The notes beneath the pieces were generated by a model. That model made no database searches. It was not told the DNA's origin and was given only the letters and a program-made list of their open reading frames with translations. From Verrucomicrobiia bacterium (GTDB lineage Bacteria; Verrucomicrobiota; Verrucomicrobiia; Limisphaerales; UBA1100), in assembly GCA_014239365.1 (NCBI GenBank), contig JAAZZB010000006.1:93040-157039 (forward strand): a stretch of 64,000 nt of DNA, written 5' to 3'. The position numbers were made by a program, and so were the translations under genes. Below, one piece after another: positions 1-8,965 of this stretch. Position 1 is the stretch's first letter. Each line of letters opens with the position of its first letter.

Positions 1-299
1 ATTGGCGCACGCATTTTTATTATCACTACTACGAATTCCCCGGCGCCCACAGCGTCGCCCGCCACTACGGCGTCACCAACGGCCGCCACAAACTCATTTA
101 CTTTTACCAATACGACGAGTGGGAACTCTTCGACCTCGGCAAAGACCCCAACGAACTCACCAGCGTCTACGGCAACAGCGACTACAAAAAAGTGCAGTCC
201 GATCTCCTCGCCCAACTCAAACGCCTCCGCGCCCAATACAAAGTCCCCGAACAAGACCCCGTCCGCCCCCCGCGCAAGCCCCGCCCAAAGAAAAAGTAA
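1..299 (+). CDS. Sulfatase, C-terminal fragment (5' end outside window)
   Basis: The open reading frame enters from the left edge in frame 3 and stops at TAA 297-299, giving about 98 residues. The translation carries the usual C-terminal signature of bacterial arylsulfatases: WRTHFYYHYYEFPGAH, then a GVTNGRHKLIYFY strand and WELFDLGKDPNEL, followed by a basic helical tail ending in several Lys. In this family the segment forms the small C-terminal subdomain. The catalytic Cys motif would lie upstream, outside the window, so substrate class cannot be judged. It fits the other sulfatases here, which are probably involved in breakdown of sulfated polysaccharides. Confidence 0.8.
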   Translation, partial: WRTHFYYHYYEFPGAHSVARHYGVTNGRHKLIYFYQYDEWELFDLGKDPNELTSVYGNSDYKKVQSDLLAQLKRLRAQYKVPEQDPVRPPRKPRPKKK

Positions 300-307
300 A
301 CACGGGA

Positions 308-411
308 GGGACGAGTTCCACCTCGTCCCAAATCTTTTAATTCAAAATTCACCACAGAGGCACAGAGGGCACAGAGATTTTTTGCCTCTGTGTTCTCTGT
401 GTCTCAGTGGT
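308..411. repeat. Composite palindromic repeat, family A copy 1
   Basis: There are two inverted repeats in tandem. Positions 308-329 form an 8-bp stem (GGGACGAG/CTCGTCCC) with a 6-nt loop, nine bases after the sulfatase stop and followed by a short T-rich run, so it may also act as a terminator. Positions 351-411 form a long imperfect hairpin whose arms read ACCACAGAGGCACAGAG and its complement. The whole block recurs at 657-758 and, rearranged, at 22432-22540. Confidence 0.75.
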
Positions 412-431
412 ATAAAAACCGAGGTGAACTA

Positions 432-644
432 ATGAGCCGACGATACGCCATTGTAATTGAGCAAGGCCCTGAAAGTTACGGGGCCCACGTTCCTGATTTA
501 CCCGGCTGTGTGGCAGCCGCCACTTCCCGCAGTGAAGTGCTGCAATTGATTCGGGAAGCCATCGATCTCCACCTCGAAACCTTGCGCGAAAGCGGCGAGC
601 CCATCCCCGAGCCCGCTTCTCAAACTGAATACGTAGAGGTATAA
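432..644 (+). CDS. hicB: Solo HicB-family antitoxin-like protein
   Basis: A 70-residue protein with the HicB partial RNase H-like fold signature: MSRRYAIVIEQGPESYGAHV, then DLPGCVAAATSRSEVL and a helix REAIDLHLETLRESGE. ATG 432 was chosen because it begins the conserved first beta strand; an upstream extension to 390 would run into the palindromic repeat. HicB normally neutralises the HicA mRNA interferase and binds its own promoter, but no HicA is encoded on either side. It also lacks an obvious C-terminal DNA-binding domain, like many short solo HicB proteins. The gene sits exactly between two copies of repeat family A. Confidence 0.75.
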   Translation: MSRRYAIVIEQGPESYGAHVPDLPGCVAAATSRSEVLQLIREAIDLHLETLRESGEPIPEPASQTEYVEV

Positions 645-656
645 TTTGCGGCTCTT

Positions 657-758
657 GGACGAGTTCCACCTCGTCCCAAATCGTTTAATTCAGAATTCAC
701 CACAGAGGCACAGAGGGCACAGAGAATTTTGCCTCTGTGTTCTCTGTGCCTCTGTGGT
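657..758. repeat. Composite palindromic repeat, family A copy 2
   Basis: Same architecture as 308-411: a short GGACGAG/CTCGTCC hairpin at 657-676, an AT-rich linker nearly identical to that of copy 1, then a long hairpin at 699-758 with CACAGAGGCACAGAGG arms. It lies between the HicB stop and the convergent 1581-residue gene. Confidence 0.75.
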
Positions 759-772
759 TAAAAAAGAAATCT

Positions 773-3700
773 TCACTCCCCGCGCAGGTACGCCAGCAAA
801 TCGGCCATCGCCGCTGGCGGCAGCGCGGCTTCGAGGCCGGGGGGCATTAGGGAAAGGCCGGTGCTTTGGAGGGTTTTGATGTTGGCGCGGAGGATGATTT
901 GTTCGGCGCCAATGGCGGTGCGCAGCGTGAGGCTGGTGGGGGTCTCAGCGGTGATGACGCCGGTGTGCGCGGTGGCGTTGCGGGTGATGATGACGTAGCC
1001 GACGTACTTGTCTTCCACGGCGCGATTGGGATCGAGGATGGCGGTGAGCCAATCGGCGGTGGGCTTGGCGGCGAAGAGGGCGGGGTCCGGACCGACAGGA
1101 TTGCCTTGATTATTGAACCGATGGCAAACGGCGCAGTTGGCTTTGAACAGGAACGCGCCGTCTTCGGCGTTGCCTTTGAGTTTCCCAATACCGGCATAGC
1201 GGGCGATGACTTTGGCGCGGTTGGGATCGACTTTGCCGAAGAGTTGGATGGCGCGTGCGCGGAGGGTGGCGTCGGTGTGTTTGGTAAATTTCTGGCGATG
1301 CGCGGGGCTGATTTGGTTGGCGGCCAAATCGCCTTTCTCGAGCGCAGCGAGAAGGGCTTGCGTCCACGCGGGGCGGGTGAGGAGGGTTTCAATCGCTTCG
1401 GCGCGGATGGCGGGGCTGAAGGTTTGCCAACTACCGAGTAATGCGCTGACCAAGTGCGGCTGATGAATTTTTCGCAACGTGGCGAAGGCGGTTTTTTGAA
1501 GCGCGGGCGGATGCTCGGCGGCGAGTAATTTGACGAGGGTTTTTTTGTCGGCATCAATCGGTTCGAGACCACGCCCGAGAAGCGGAATGGCAGCTTGGCG
1601 TTCGGCGACGGTGGCGTTGGGATTGGCGGCGGTGGCGCGGGCGTGTTTGAACAGGGCGGCGGTTTTGGTAAGGGCGGCTTTGAGTTTGGGCGGAGCGGTC
1701 TTTTGGAAATCGATGAGAGTTTGGCCGCGGGCGTGGAGGGCGTCGAGCAGTCCGGCCAAGATGGTGAGGTCGGCGGGAGTAAGATCATTGAGCACGAGCG
1801 CGAGGGCGTCGAGTTGCTCGCCGGTGGTGGCGAGTTTGAGGAGGTGATTGGAAAGCGCGGCGGGCGGGCGGCCTTTCTGCGAAAAGATTTGCTTGAGCAT
1901 CGCGGCGGCGTGCGGGGCGGCGGAGCTTTTCACCGCCAACTGAATGTCAGCATTTTTGGGATGCTGCACGGCAAGGTAAACAAGGCCTTCGGTGACAAGC
2001 TGGCCCTTGCCTTGGCCGAGGGTGAAGGCGAGCTGGCGGAGGACGCGGGGGGATTTGTCGGTGAGGCATTGGCGGGCGAGCGCTTCGTTGCCGCCCTCGC
2101 ATAAACGCACGGCGTGTTCGCGGACGGCCGCGTGGTCATCGCGCAGAGCACGGGCAAGGGTTTCTTTGTTGAGCGCGTTCAAGCCCGCGAGGGTGTGCAG
2201 GGCGTGGATGCGTGCTTGGGGCGAAACGATTCCGCGCAACATATTGGCGGCGATGGAGCCGAGGCGCTGATGGGTTTTCGGGTCGTTGCGCGTGATGAGC
2301 AATCGCTGGGCGGTGTCGCGTTGCCAACCGTTGGGATGGTCGAGTGCCCAGACGAGTTGTCGCGTGGGGAGTTTATCGAGGCGCGGGATTTTTCGCAGCT
2401 TTGCGCCTTTGGGAACCACGCGCCAAATGCGTCCTTTGTCGTGGCCGGCGCGGAGGTCCACGCGGCTTTGCATCGTGGCGGGAATCCACTCGGGATGCTC
2501 GATGATGAGGCGGTACATATCGGCGATGTACAACGCGCCGTCGGGGCCGGTTTTGAGTTGCACGGGGCGAAACCAGTTGTCGGTGCTGGCGAGGAATTCG
2601 CTTTTCTCTTCGCCCGCCGCGCGGTGGCTCTTGAAGCTCACGCCGTCGGGCACGAGCACTTCGCGATGGACGAGATTGTGCACCGGTTCGCTGATGAACA
2701 CGCTGCGCGCAAACTCTTTGCCGAACAAGCCGCCGCGATAAGGCGTGGCGCTGTTGGCGCTGGTCACGTGTCCGTAGCTTTGCGGTTGATTCGGGCGCAC
2801 CATCTTCGCGCTGATGGGGAAACAGCGGTTGCTGGAAAACGTATTGCGACGCGTGGCCCCCACGGCGAGCTGCGGATTGCGCGCGAGGTAACGCAACGGC
2901 ACGTGGTAATGCCACAGCCAGTTTGGGTTGTTGTTGCCGAACCAATTCCCCCAGTCATCGCGCCAACGGCCGAACTGTGTTTGGCCCGCGACGGCTTCGA
3001 ATTCGCCAGTCATCTTAAAACGAAAATCGCGTCCGCTTATATTAGTGCGCGCGCCCGTGGCTTTGCTGGTGATCGTGCCGCCGCTGTCGCCGTTGGCGGC
3101 GTAAATCCAGTTGTCCAGCCCGAGCGCAAAGCCATTCATCCGATGCTGCTGATTGCCCTCGCGGAAGCCGGTGAAAAGCACGCGGCGCACATCGGCGCGG
3201 CCATCGCCGGTGGTGTCCTCGGCGTAGAGGATGTCCGGCGCGGCACTGATGAGCACGCCCTTGCCCCACGCGAGCACGCCATTGGGAAAATTCAGGCCCT
3301 CGAGAAACACCGTCGATTTTTCATAACGCCCGTCGCCGTCCGCATCCTCCAGCCAACGCACCACGCCGCCGGGTTTGCCATCGATGCCGAGCGGATAATC
3401 GCCCATCTCGGCCACCCAAAGTTTGCCGTCCGCGCCCCAGTCGAACGCCACCGGATCGCGCAATTGCGGCTCGCTCGCGACGAGCTGCACCGCGAAGCCC
3501 TCGCGCACTTGAAAGCATTGGCGGCTTTCCTCCGGCTCCTTCGCCTTCGGCCCGCCGAAATCCAGCAACTCCTTAAACGACCGCCGATCCACCACATCCG
3601 GCAAATGCGCCGTGTCCTCGTTTTGAACCCACAAGTGCCCGCTATGAAACCACGCGCCATTATTCGGATGCTTGCCCCCGCGCGAAATCATCGGGATCGC

Positions 3701-5518
3701 ATCCTTGTCCCCGCGCTTCCCCTCGCGCGCCATCGTCCATCCCGGCTTCCATCCCAACCCCGGATTCACCCGCGTCTCCCAAAGATAAACGCCCCAGCGT
3801 TTTTCATTAGAAAAAACAATGTCATCAAATCCGTCGCCGTTGAGGTCGATGAAGCGCACGCCGTTGTCTTTGCCTTCTTTGTTTACGATGGTTAACCCTT
3901 TGGGCAGTGTAAACGGGAGCTTTACCCAAGATTTCTTTTTATCGTTCCATTCATAGATGAAGTTCTCGTGTTCATTGCTAACGATGCACTCGCACTGACC
4001 ATTGTTGTTAATGTCACGAAGGCGAATGCCAACATCACGGGGTGCTGTTGTATCGAACGTTTTGAGATTCGTGTAACCAATGACTGATTCGATTAAATCG
4101 AGCCCCTTTCTTAGAGCCTTATCTTCCTTCCATTTGCCTTTAGAAAATGTCCAAAATCTCGGATATAAAATGGTGTCTTCATACGAGCCACGACATTGCT
4201 CGAACGCTGAAACTTTTCCTTTATGAATGATCCCGAAATTAACCTCTGAGTTTACTGCACGAGAATCGCCATTCATTTCTTTCCCAATCCCAAATGGTTG
4301 CTCAGTTCTTTCCCACTTTCGCTCCTTCGGTTTCCAAATTCGGGTTACTTGGTGGAGCATCTTGTTGATGAGAATGTCCATATAGCCGTCGCCGTTTACA
4401 TCAACGAGTCGTGTTCCCCTGTCAGAGTTAAGCGCGTGTGGATGTCGGATTTGTTCGTTTTCAGCCATTTTCTCCAGCCGCTCCGCGCACTCTTTAAAAT
4501 TCAAAAACTTCACCTTCTTGCCGTAGGTTTTTTCCGCGTAGTCGATGAGGGCGACGAGTTGGTCGGGGCTGCTCCAGCCGTGGGGGTGGAAGACGAGGTT
4601 CATCACACCCTGTTTGCGCACGGTGACGTCGAGGGCGCGTTTCCAATCCTCGAGCAGTTGCGGCTGGCGATCGCCGATGAGATTGTGCGCCTCCCAATCG
4701 CTCGGCACCGTGCAAGGAAATTCCCAGCATAGGCGGTTGACCACATAAGGATACGGATAATCCTCAATCGTGCCGACGTACGAACCCATCGTGCGCATCC
4801 CCTTGCGATGTTTGGGCGTGACCTTGCGGGGGAGATACTTGGCGAAGCGCTCGGTGCCGTCCTTGTCCAGCACCCACTCGCGCGGGAGGGATTTATCCTT
4901 GGAGGTGGTGATGTTGAACACCGAGGAATCGATTTTCAAAAACCGCCCGCCCTCGCTGGTCTGGTTAAAAATCTCCGCAAAGAAGCGCGGGCTCAAACTG
5001 TTCATCGAATCGCAACACGGCATCCGATAAGCGACCGGATTGTTCCCCTTAATTTGGCTGAGCAAATCCACCCCGCCGTGAACGACATTCGCCGCCTGCA
5101 AAAAATTTCCCTTCTGCAAAAGCGGACACGGATGCGAAAGCGTGTGCACCTCAATGCTCAAGCCCTCCTTCAACCACGCCTGCACCTGCTTATCATCCGG
5201 CGCAATCCGGCACGTCATAATACTCACCGGCGCGCGCCCATCGATTTTTTTCAACCGCTCCAAAATCGGCCGCAAAAATTTCTCATACCCCGCCGCAGCC
5301 CGCATGTCATCGATGCCCAAAGTGACCACCGCCTCCACCCCGTCCTCGCCCACCCACTGCGGCGTAATCAACTTCGGGAAATCCCGATGCGGATAAAACG
5401 GACTCGGATCATCAAGGTAAGTCAGACGATTCGCGGGGCTCTTGGAAACATGAGTTTGGGCGAAAGCCGGAAGGGCCAGCGCGAAGAGTAACAGCAGCAA
5501 CAACCGAATGGAATTCAT
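773..5518 (-). CDS. Exported deacetylase/FG-GAP/PVC-type dehydrogenase/HEAT/cytochrome c fusion
   Basis: A 1581-residue protein with an N-terminal signal peptide (MNSIRLLLLLLFALALPAFA). Domains in order: a polysaccharide-deacetylase-like (NodB/CE4) region at about 40-350 with candidate metal ligands in LGIDDM and HTLSHP and a late FHPHGW motif; FG-GAP/VCBS repeats (VDVNGDGYMD, IDLNGDGFDD) at about 370-600; a PVC-type membrane-bound dehydrogenase-like propeller at about 660-1040; HEAT-like helical repeats; and a C-terminal cytochrome c with CAVCH near residue 1459. Known family members are secreted or periplasmic and are thought to oxidise sugars with electron transfer through the haem. Joining a deacetylase to this module is unusual and suggests concerted attack on N-acetylated glycans (inference). 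Single start at 5518; no frame disruption seen. Confidence 0.8.
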   Translation of the reverse strand: MNSIRLLLLLLFALALPAFAQTHVSKSPANRLTYLDDPSPFYPHRDFPKLITPQWVGEDGVEAVVTLGIDDMRAAAGYEKFLRPILERLKKIDGRAPVSIMTCRIAPDDKQVQAWLKEGLSIEVHTLSHPCPLLQKGNFLQAANVVHGGVDLLSQIKGNNPVAYRMPCCDSMNSLSPRFFAEIFNQTSEGGRFLKIDSSVFNITTSKDKSLPREWVLDKDGTERFAKYLPRKVTPKHRKGMRTMGSYVGTIEDYPYPYVVNRLCWEFPCTVPSDWEAHNLIGDRQPQLLEDWKRALDVTVRKQGVMNLVFHPHGWSSPDQLVALIDYAEKTYGKKVKFLNFKECAERLEKMAENEQIRHPHALNSDRGTRLVDVNGDGYMDILINKMLHQVTRIWKPKERKWERTEQPFGIGKEMNGDSRAVNSEVNFGIIHKGKVSAFEQCRGSYEDTILYPRFWTFSKGKWKEDKALRKGLDLIESVIGYTNLKTFDTTAPRDVGIRLRDINNNGQCECIVSNEHENFIYEWNDKKKSWVKLPFTLPKGLTIVNKEGKDNGVRFIDLNGDGFDDIVFSNEKRWGVYLWETRVNPGLGWKPGWTMAREGKRGDKDAIPMISRGGKHPNNGAWFHSGHLWVQNEDTAHLPDVVDRRSFKELLDFGGPKAKEPEESRQCFQVREGFAVQLVASEPQLRDPVAFDWGADGKLWVAEMGDYPLGIDGKPGGVVRWLEDADGDGRYEKSTVFLEGLNFPNGVLAWGKGVLISAAPDILYAEDTTGDGRADVRRVLFTGFREGNQQHRMNGFALGLDNWIYAANGDSGGTITSKATGARTNISGRDFRFKMTGEFEAVAGQTQFGRWRDDWGNWFGNNNPNWLWHYHVPLRYLARNPQLAVGATRRNTFSSNRCFPISAKMVRPNQPQSYGHVTSANSATPYRGGLFGKEFARSVFISEPVHNLVHREVLVPDGVSFKSHRAAGEEKSEFLASTDNWFRPVQLKTGPDGALYIADMYRLIIEHPEWIPATMQSRVDLRAGHDKGRIWRVVPKGAKLRKIPRLDKLPTRQLVWALDHPNGWQRDTAQRLLITRNDPKTHQRLGSIAANMLRGIVSPQARIHALHTLAGLNALNKETLARALRDDHAAVREHAVRLCEGGNEALARQCLTDKSPRVLRQLAFTLGQGKGQLVTEGLVYLAVQHPKNADIQLAVKSSAAPHAAAMLKQIFSQKGRPPAALSNHLLKLATTGEQLDALALVLNDLTPADLTILAGLLDALHARGQTLIDFQKTAPPKLKAALTKTAALFKHARATAANPNATVAERQAAIPLLGRGLEPIDADKKTLVKLLAAEHPPALQKTAFATLRKIHQPHLVSALLGSWQTFSPAIRAEAIETLLTRPAWTQALLAALEKGDLAANQISPAHRQKFTKHTDATLRARAIQLFGKVDPNRAKVIARYAGIGKLKGNAEDGAFLFKANCAVCHRFNNQGNPVGPDPALFAAKPTADWLTAILDPNRAVEDKYVGYVIITRNATAHTGVITAETPTSLTLRTAIGAEQIILRANIKTLQSTGLSLMPPGLEAALPPAAMADLLAYLRGE

Positions 5519-5564
5519 CCATCAAAAGTAAAAGGGGGGAAGCAGAAAGTCAAAGCCACAGAAA

Positions 5565-5619
5565 GGTAGGGCGTGCTGTCCCAGCGCGCCACGGCGGGAT
5601 GGGGACACCCCGCCCTACC
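5565..5619. repeat. Palindromic repeat, family B copy 1
   Basis: An imperfect hairpin with arms beginning GGTAGGGCG and ending CGCCCTACC, in the 96-bp gap between two minus-strand genes. Related copies are at 18193, 30232 and 51807. It may act as a terminator or mRNA-stabilising hairpin. Confidence 0.7.
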
Positions 5620-6967
5620 TCTTCAGCGAGGAGGCGGCCGTGACTTCCACTTTGAAGGCGTGAAATACTTCCTGTCCGCTGGCGTCGGTGAGGGTAAGAA
5701 TGACGCTTTGGGGGCCGGGCTCCTGAGTGGCGGGGATTTTCCACGTCAACCGATTCCGGCGAATCTTCATTCCATCCGGCCCACTGCTGAGGACGGCTTT
5801 GGCGCGACCGCGCGCGGATAAAATTTCCAACTCATAAGAATACGTCTGGCCAGCAGTAACGCGCTTGGGTGGCACGGAACTGGCAAAAAGATAATCGATG
5901 CCCTTCTCTTTCATCACTTCCACCAACGACACGCGCCGGAGAATGAGCTCATCATTCGAAGGCGCAAGCGTGAGCAAGAGATTTGCATTCGGGAAAAAAT
6001 GGATGCGCTGATCGATGGGCAACCGCGCGGAGAATGCGCCGTGCAGTTCCTCAAGTTCGGGCAGTGTGATGAGGAGTTGGCGATCGTTGGCGGTGAAGAA
6101 CGAAATCGATGGCTTCGCCTTGGGGCGTTGGCCGTAGTACGGGCCCGTACCTTTGACGCCCATTATGTAAGCGGGATGGTAAGTGGGCAAACAACGCAAA
6201 CCATCGAAGCGCGCTTTGTTGAGCTGCGTCAGTTCCTGCGAGTACACGCCGCCGCTGGTGAGCACGAGGCTGCCGTCCGGGCTGGGGATGAGGTAACCGG
6301 CACTGGAATGTTGGCTGCGCACGTGATGTGATTTGCCAATCAAAGTAAGCAGACGAATGCCAGAAGGCGAAATGCCCGGCGCCCACGCGGTAAAGGAAGT
6401 GCCATCAAGCGAGGCGCGTATGCGCAGCGGATGGCTCGGATGCGCCATCCAAAAAGTATCCTTTTGACCGAACGAAACTTGTTTCAATGTCAACGGATCA
6501 TAAAAACGCGCGCCCTTGCGCGTGAGCAACAGCGCCGGCCCCGACGAGCCCGCGCCCATCACTAAGGCATCGATCGTGGCGGTTTCCTCCAAGGGCAAGG
6601 TGAGTTCTTTTTTGAAGGACTTGAGATCCCAACGCTGAATCAATTTATGATCGCGTGCCACCATCAACAGCTTGTCCATTCCGCCCGCGAGCAAAATGTC
6701 ATCCGCGCCAATGCGGAGATGCTTTACAATTTTCCCCGCCGCCACATCGAACACCGCCAATTGTCGCAGCTTGGGTAAATGAAAAATAAGAAAACGCCCG
6801 CCACCTACAGCCGTCACCGAGCTTGCGGTTGACGGCAGCGTTCGTTTCAGCATACCGCTCTTCGGAAAATTCGGTTCCTTCATCGACGCACCGATTGCGG
6901 AGGAAGTGGAACTTGGCACGCCACACCCCAAAGCAGCAGCCAACAAAATCATCATCGCGGGTTTCAT
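5615..6967 (-). CDS. Predicted lipoprotein with beta-propeller-like and Ig-like regions, function unknown
   Basis: A 450-residue protein from ATG 6967, preferred over an extension to 7009 because it begins a lipoprotein signal (MKPAMMILLAAALGC) with Cys15 as probable lipidation site. The body is rich in short beta-strand motifs typical of WD/YVTN-like propellers (GGGRFLIFHL, VFDVAAGKIVKHL, SPDGSLVLTSGGVYS). The last 100 residues (GQTYSYELEIL, RLTWKIPA, VILTLTDASGQE) resemble a cadherin/putative-Ig fold that often follows such propellers. No catalytic motif was recognised. It is followed on the same strand by no close gene but preceded by two envelope proteins, so a surface or periplasmic scaffold role is plausible. 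Confidence 0.6.
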   Translation of the reverse strand: MKPAMMILLAAALGCGVPSSTSSAIGASMKEPNFPKSGMLKRTLPSTASSVTAVGGGRFLIFHLPKLRQLAVFDVAAGKIVKHLRIGADDILLAGGMDKLLMVARDHKLIQRWDLKSFKKELTLPLEETATIDALVMGAGSSGPALLLTRKGARFYDPLTLKQVSFGQKDTFWMAHPSHPLRIRASLDGTSFTAWAPGISPSGIRLLTLIGKSHHVRSQHSSAGYLIPSPDGSLVLTSGGVYSQELTQLNKARFDGLRCLPTYHPAYIMGVKGTGPYYGQRPKAKPSISFFTANDRQLLITLPELEELHGAFSARLPIDQRIHFFPNANLLLTLAPSNDELILRRVSLVEVMKEKGIDYLFASSVPPKRVTAGQTYSYELEILSARGRAKAVLSSGPDGMKIRRNRLTWKIPATQEPGPQSVILTLTDASGQEVFHAFKVEVTAASSLKR

Positions 6968-7009
6968 TCGGAAAAACGTAAAAGATGAAACGCACAAAGT
7001 CAAAGCCAC

Positions 7010-7573
7010 TTACCGCACCACCACGCATTCGGGCAACGCGGCTTCCAGCTCGGCCACGGCGGCATCGGTCACCGGTGAGGCGGTCAGCAAGAGCAGACGC
7101 AAGCTTGTCAAACCGGCTAAATGTTTGAGGCCGGCATCGGTGATTTTTGTGTCGTACAAATATAATGCGCGCAATTTTGTTTGGCCCGCCAATTTGGCGA
7201 GGGCGGCATCGGTCACGGCCAAACTGCCGAGCCCCAGCCACAGTAAATTTCCTTCGGCATCAAAATCGTGATCCATCGCCAACGATTCCACGGCGGCTTT
7301 GAGATTTCCCTTTTGTTGGAGCGCACGCAGCAAGGGATCGCTCGTGGGACTGGAGGGAGTGGAGGGATTTACGGGCGGGGAATTGGTGGCGGGAATTGCC
7401 GGTGCATTGGTTTGAATTGGCGCAGGATTGTTTGTGGCATTTGCAGCTTTCGCAGGCGGTGGGAGGTCGGCCGGTTTTTTGTCCTTCATCGTCACCGCCA
7501 AAAAAATGGCCAACGTCAAACCCAACCCAGCCAAGGATACGACGATTATTTGATTTCTGGATACTGCGGCCAT
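7010..7573 (-). CDS. Membrane-anchored leucine-rich-repeat protein
   Basis: A 187-residue protein from ATG 7573, chosen because it lies beyond the stop of the upstream gene and directly precedes a single transmembrane segment (NQIIVVSLAGLGLTLAIFLA). A Pro/Ala/Asn-rich linker follows, then about four LRR units of the type common in PVC bacteria (LGSLAVTDAALAKLAG, KLRALYLYDTKITDAGLK, LRLLLLTASPVTDAA). The repeats are expected on the periplasmic side. Such proteins usually mediate protein contacts; no enzyme domain is visible. It lies 49 bp downstream of the Sel1-repeat lipoprotein and probably shares its transcript. Confidence 0.65.
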   Translation of the reverse strand: MAAVSRNQIIVVSLAGLGLTLAIFLAVTMKDKKPADLPPPAKAANATNNPAPIQTNAPAIPATNSPPVNPSTPSSPTSDPLLRALQQKGNLKAAVESLAMDHDFDAEGNLLWLGLGSLAVTDAALAKLAGQTKLRALYLYDTKITDAGLKHLAGLTSLRLLLLTASPVTDAAVAELEAALPECVVVR

Positions 7574-7622
7574 CGCTCGGTGGCCCAATGTGCCCGTCCG
7601 CGAACGAAACGGCAAGGGAAGG

Positions 7623-8432
7623 TTATTGCGCGGATTGAAACTCAACCGACAAACGTTGCCCTTCAGCCACGGCCTCGGGGATCATTTGGTCGGTGAGCAA
7701 TTCCTTGTCACGTTGTGCCTGTCGGTGATTTGCTGCCGCAGCAAGGTTCAGCCATTTATAAGCTAGCACGAGATCCTGCTCCACGCCTTCACCGTGCGCG
7801 TAGCACAAGCCCGCGTAGTATTGGGCGTCCACGTGCAAATTTTCTGCCGCGCGTAAAAACCATTTCGCAGCCTCCACGTCATCCTTGGGCACACCCTCGC
7901 CCACTTTGCAAAAGTAACCCATTTGAATTTGCGCATCGGCATAGCCCTGATCGGCGGCCTTTTTCATCCACGCGGCAGCAGCCAGATCATCCTCGAGCAC
8001 GCCGCGGCCATCGGCCAACATCAGCGCCAGATTGTACCGCGCCTTTTCCAAGCCTTGTTGCGCTGCCCGTTCGTAGTACATCGCAGCCAGAGGAATATCC
8101 TTTTTCACTCCGGTGCCTTTTTCGAGCATCAACGCTAAATTAAATTGCGCTTCCGCCAAACCCGTATCAGCAGCTTTTTGATACCACTCCGCCGCGGTGA
8201 CTAATTGTCCGGCGACATCGTGCTGCAACCCCAAATTAAACTGTGCTTCCGGATTGCCCGCCTCGGCTTTGCTCCGATCAATCGGTGGCTGAGTGTGGGT
8301 TGGAATCGGAAACCCGTTTGGCTGGGGAACATCAACTTCCGGAGCAACCGGTGTGCTCGTGGAACCGCAACCCGCCAGAAAAAACGCCACGGCCAATCCC
8401 GTCGCCGCACAAATGTTCAAGTTAGTTTTCAT
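7623..8432 (-). CDS. Sel1-repeat lipoprotein
   Basis: A 269-residue protein. ATG 8432 starts a clear lipoprotein signal with the lipobox FLAGC. About five Sel1/TPR-like repeats follow (AEAQFNLALMLEKGTGV, EKARYNLALMLADGRGV, ADAQIQMGYFCKVGEGV, VDAQYYAGLCYAHGEGV), each ending in a WYQKAA/WLNLAA helix. Sel1 repeats form solenoids used as adaptors in envelope stress, cell-wall or signalling complexes. The next gene upstream on the same strand encodes a second, shorter Sel1 protein without a signal peptide, so the two may be related by duplication. Confidence 0.8.
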   Translation of the reverse strand: MKTNLNICAATGLAVAFFLAGCGSTSTPVAPEVDVPQPNGFPIPTHTQPPIDRSKAEAGNPEAQFNLGLQHDVAGQLVTAAEWYQKAADTGLAEAQFNLALMLEKGTGVKKDIPLAAMYYERAAQQGLEKARYNLALMLADGRGVLEDDLAAAAWMKKAADQGYADAQIQMGYFCKVGEGVPKDDVEAAKWFLRAAENLHVDAQYYAGLCYAHGEGVEQDLVLAYKWLNLAAAANHRQAQRDKELLTDQMIPEAVAEGQRLSVEFQSAQ

Positions 8433-8506
8433 GCAAAAATACCGCCCATGGAGTAGCGGGGACAGTAGCAAAAATGAAGACGCCCATCAAGCCGGAACGT
8501 TACAGA

Positions 8507-8884
8507 TCAGTCCGGCGCGCCCATTTCCGCGCGCAAAGCGTCGAGGTCATCCGGGCTAAATTGCCGCGCCACTGCATCAAGATTTTTGCCCGCCTTGCGA
8601 TCGCCCTGATTCGCCGCCTGAAAAAAGAACCGATACGCCTTCAGCAAATCCTGCTCCACGCCATCGCCCGAAAAATGCCGCGCGCCCAAATTATTCTGCG
8701 CCAGCATATGCCCCGCCGCCGCCGCTTGTTGCAGCCACTCCACCGCCACATCGTCATCCAGCTCCACGCCCATCCCCAAAGCGTGCCGCCAGCCCAACTC
8801 ATACTGCGCCTCCAGCGCCTCGGCATCGCCCCCCTCCGCCTTGGCGGTGAGGGCTTCCAGATTCAGTTCATTTTCGTCAGTCAT
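8507..8884 (-). CDS. Small cytoplasmic Sel1-repeat protein
   Basis: A 125-residue protein from ATG 8884. It has two or three Sel1 repeats (EALEAQYELGWRHALGMG, MLAQNNLGARHFSGDGV), the helices WLQQAAAAGH and FFQAANQGD, and a short acidic C-terminal tail. It has no signal peptide or membrane segment, so it is predicted to be cytoplasmic. It is adjacent to the lipoprotein Sel1 gene (75 bp gap) and divergent from the HigBA-type toxin-antitoxin pair. Function unknown beyond a likely protein-protein scaffold. Confidence 0.7.
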   Translation of the reverse strand: MTDENELNLEALTAKAEGGDAEALEAQYELGWRHALGMGVELDDDVAVEWLQQAAAAGHMLAQNNLGARHFSGDGVEQDLLKAYRFFFQAANQGDRKAGKNLDAVARQFSPDDLDALRAEMGAPD

Positions 8885-8931
8885 TTTTTCGCGGGCAACG
8901 AGACTGCACTCCACCTAACTTTATGGCGAGC

Positions 8932-8960
8932 TTGACATTCGTACCAATTGTGGTACATTA
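8932..8960 (+). promoter_or_regulatory. Promoter with embedded palindromic operator for higBA
   Basis: A consensus -35 hexamer TTGACA (8932-8937) and a -10-like TACATT (8954-8959) are spaced by 16 bp. The spacer holds the perfect palindrome GTACCAATTGTGGTAC (8941-8956, 6-bp arms). The position just upstream of ATG 8966 fits autorepression by the antitoxin HTH protein. Confidence 0.65.
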
Positions 8961-8965
8961 GCCAA

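Noticed and set aside
308..758. CRISPR-like array suggested by repeated CACAGAGG units
   Set aside because: There are only two repeat blocks, they are palindromic, and the sequence between them is a coding gene, not spacers.
1595..3895. Long open frames on the plus strand opposite the 1581-residue gene
   Set aside because: They are mirror frames of a GC-rich coding region, with low-complexity Gly/Ala/Arg-rich translations and no recognisable domain.
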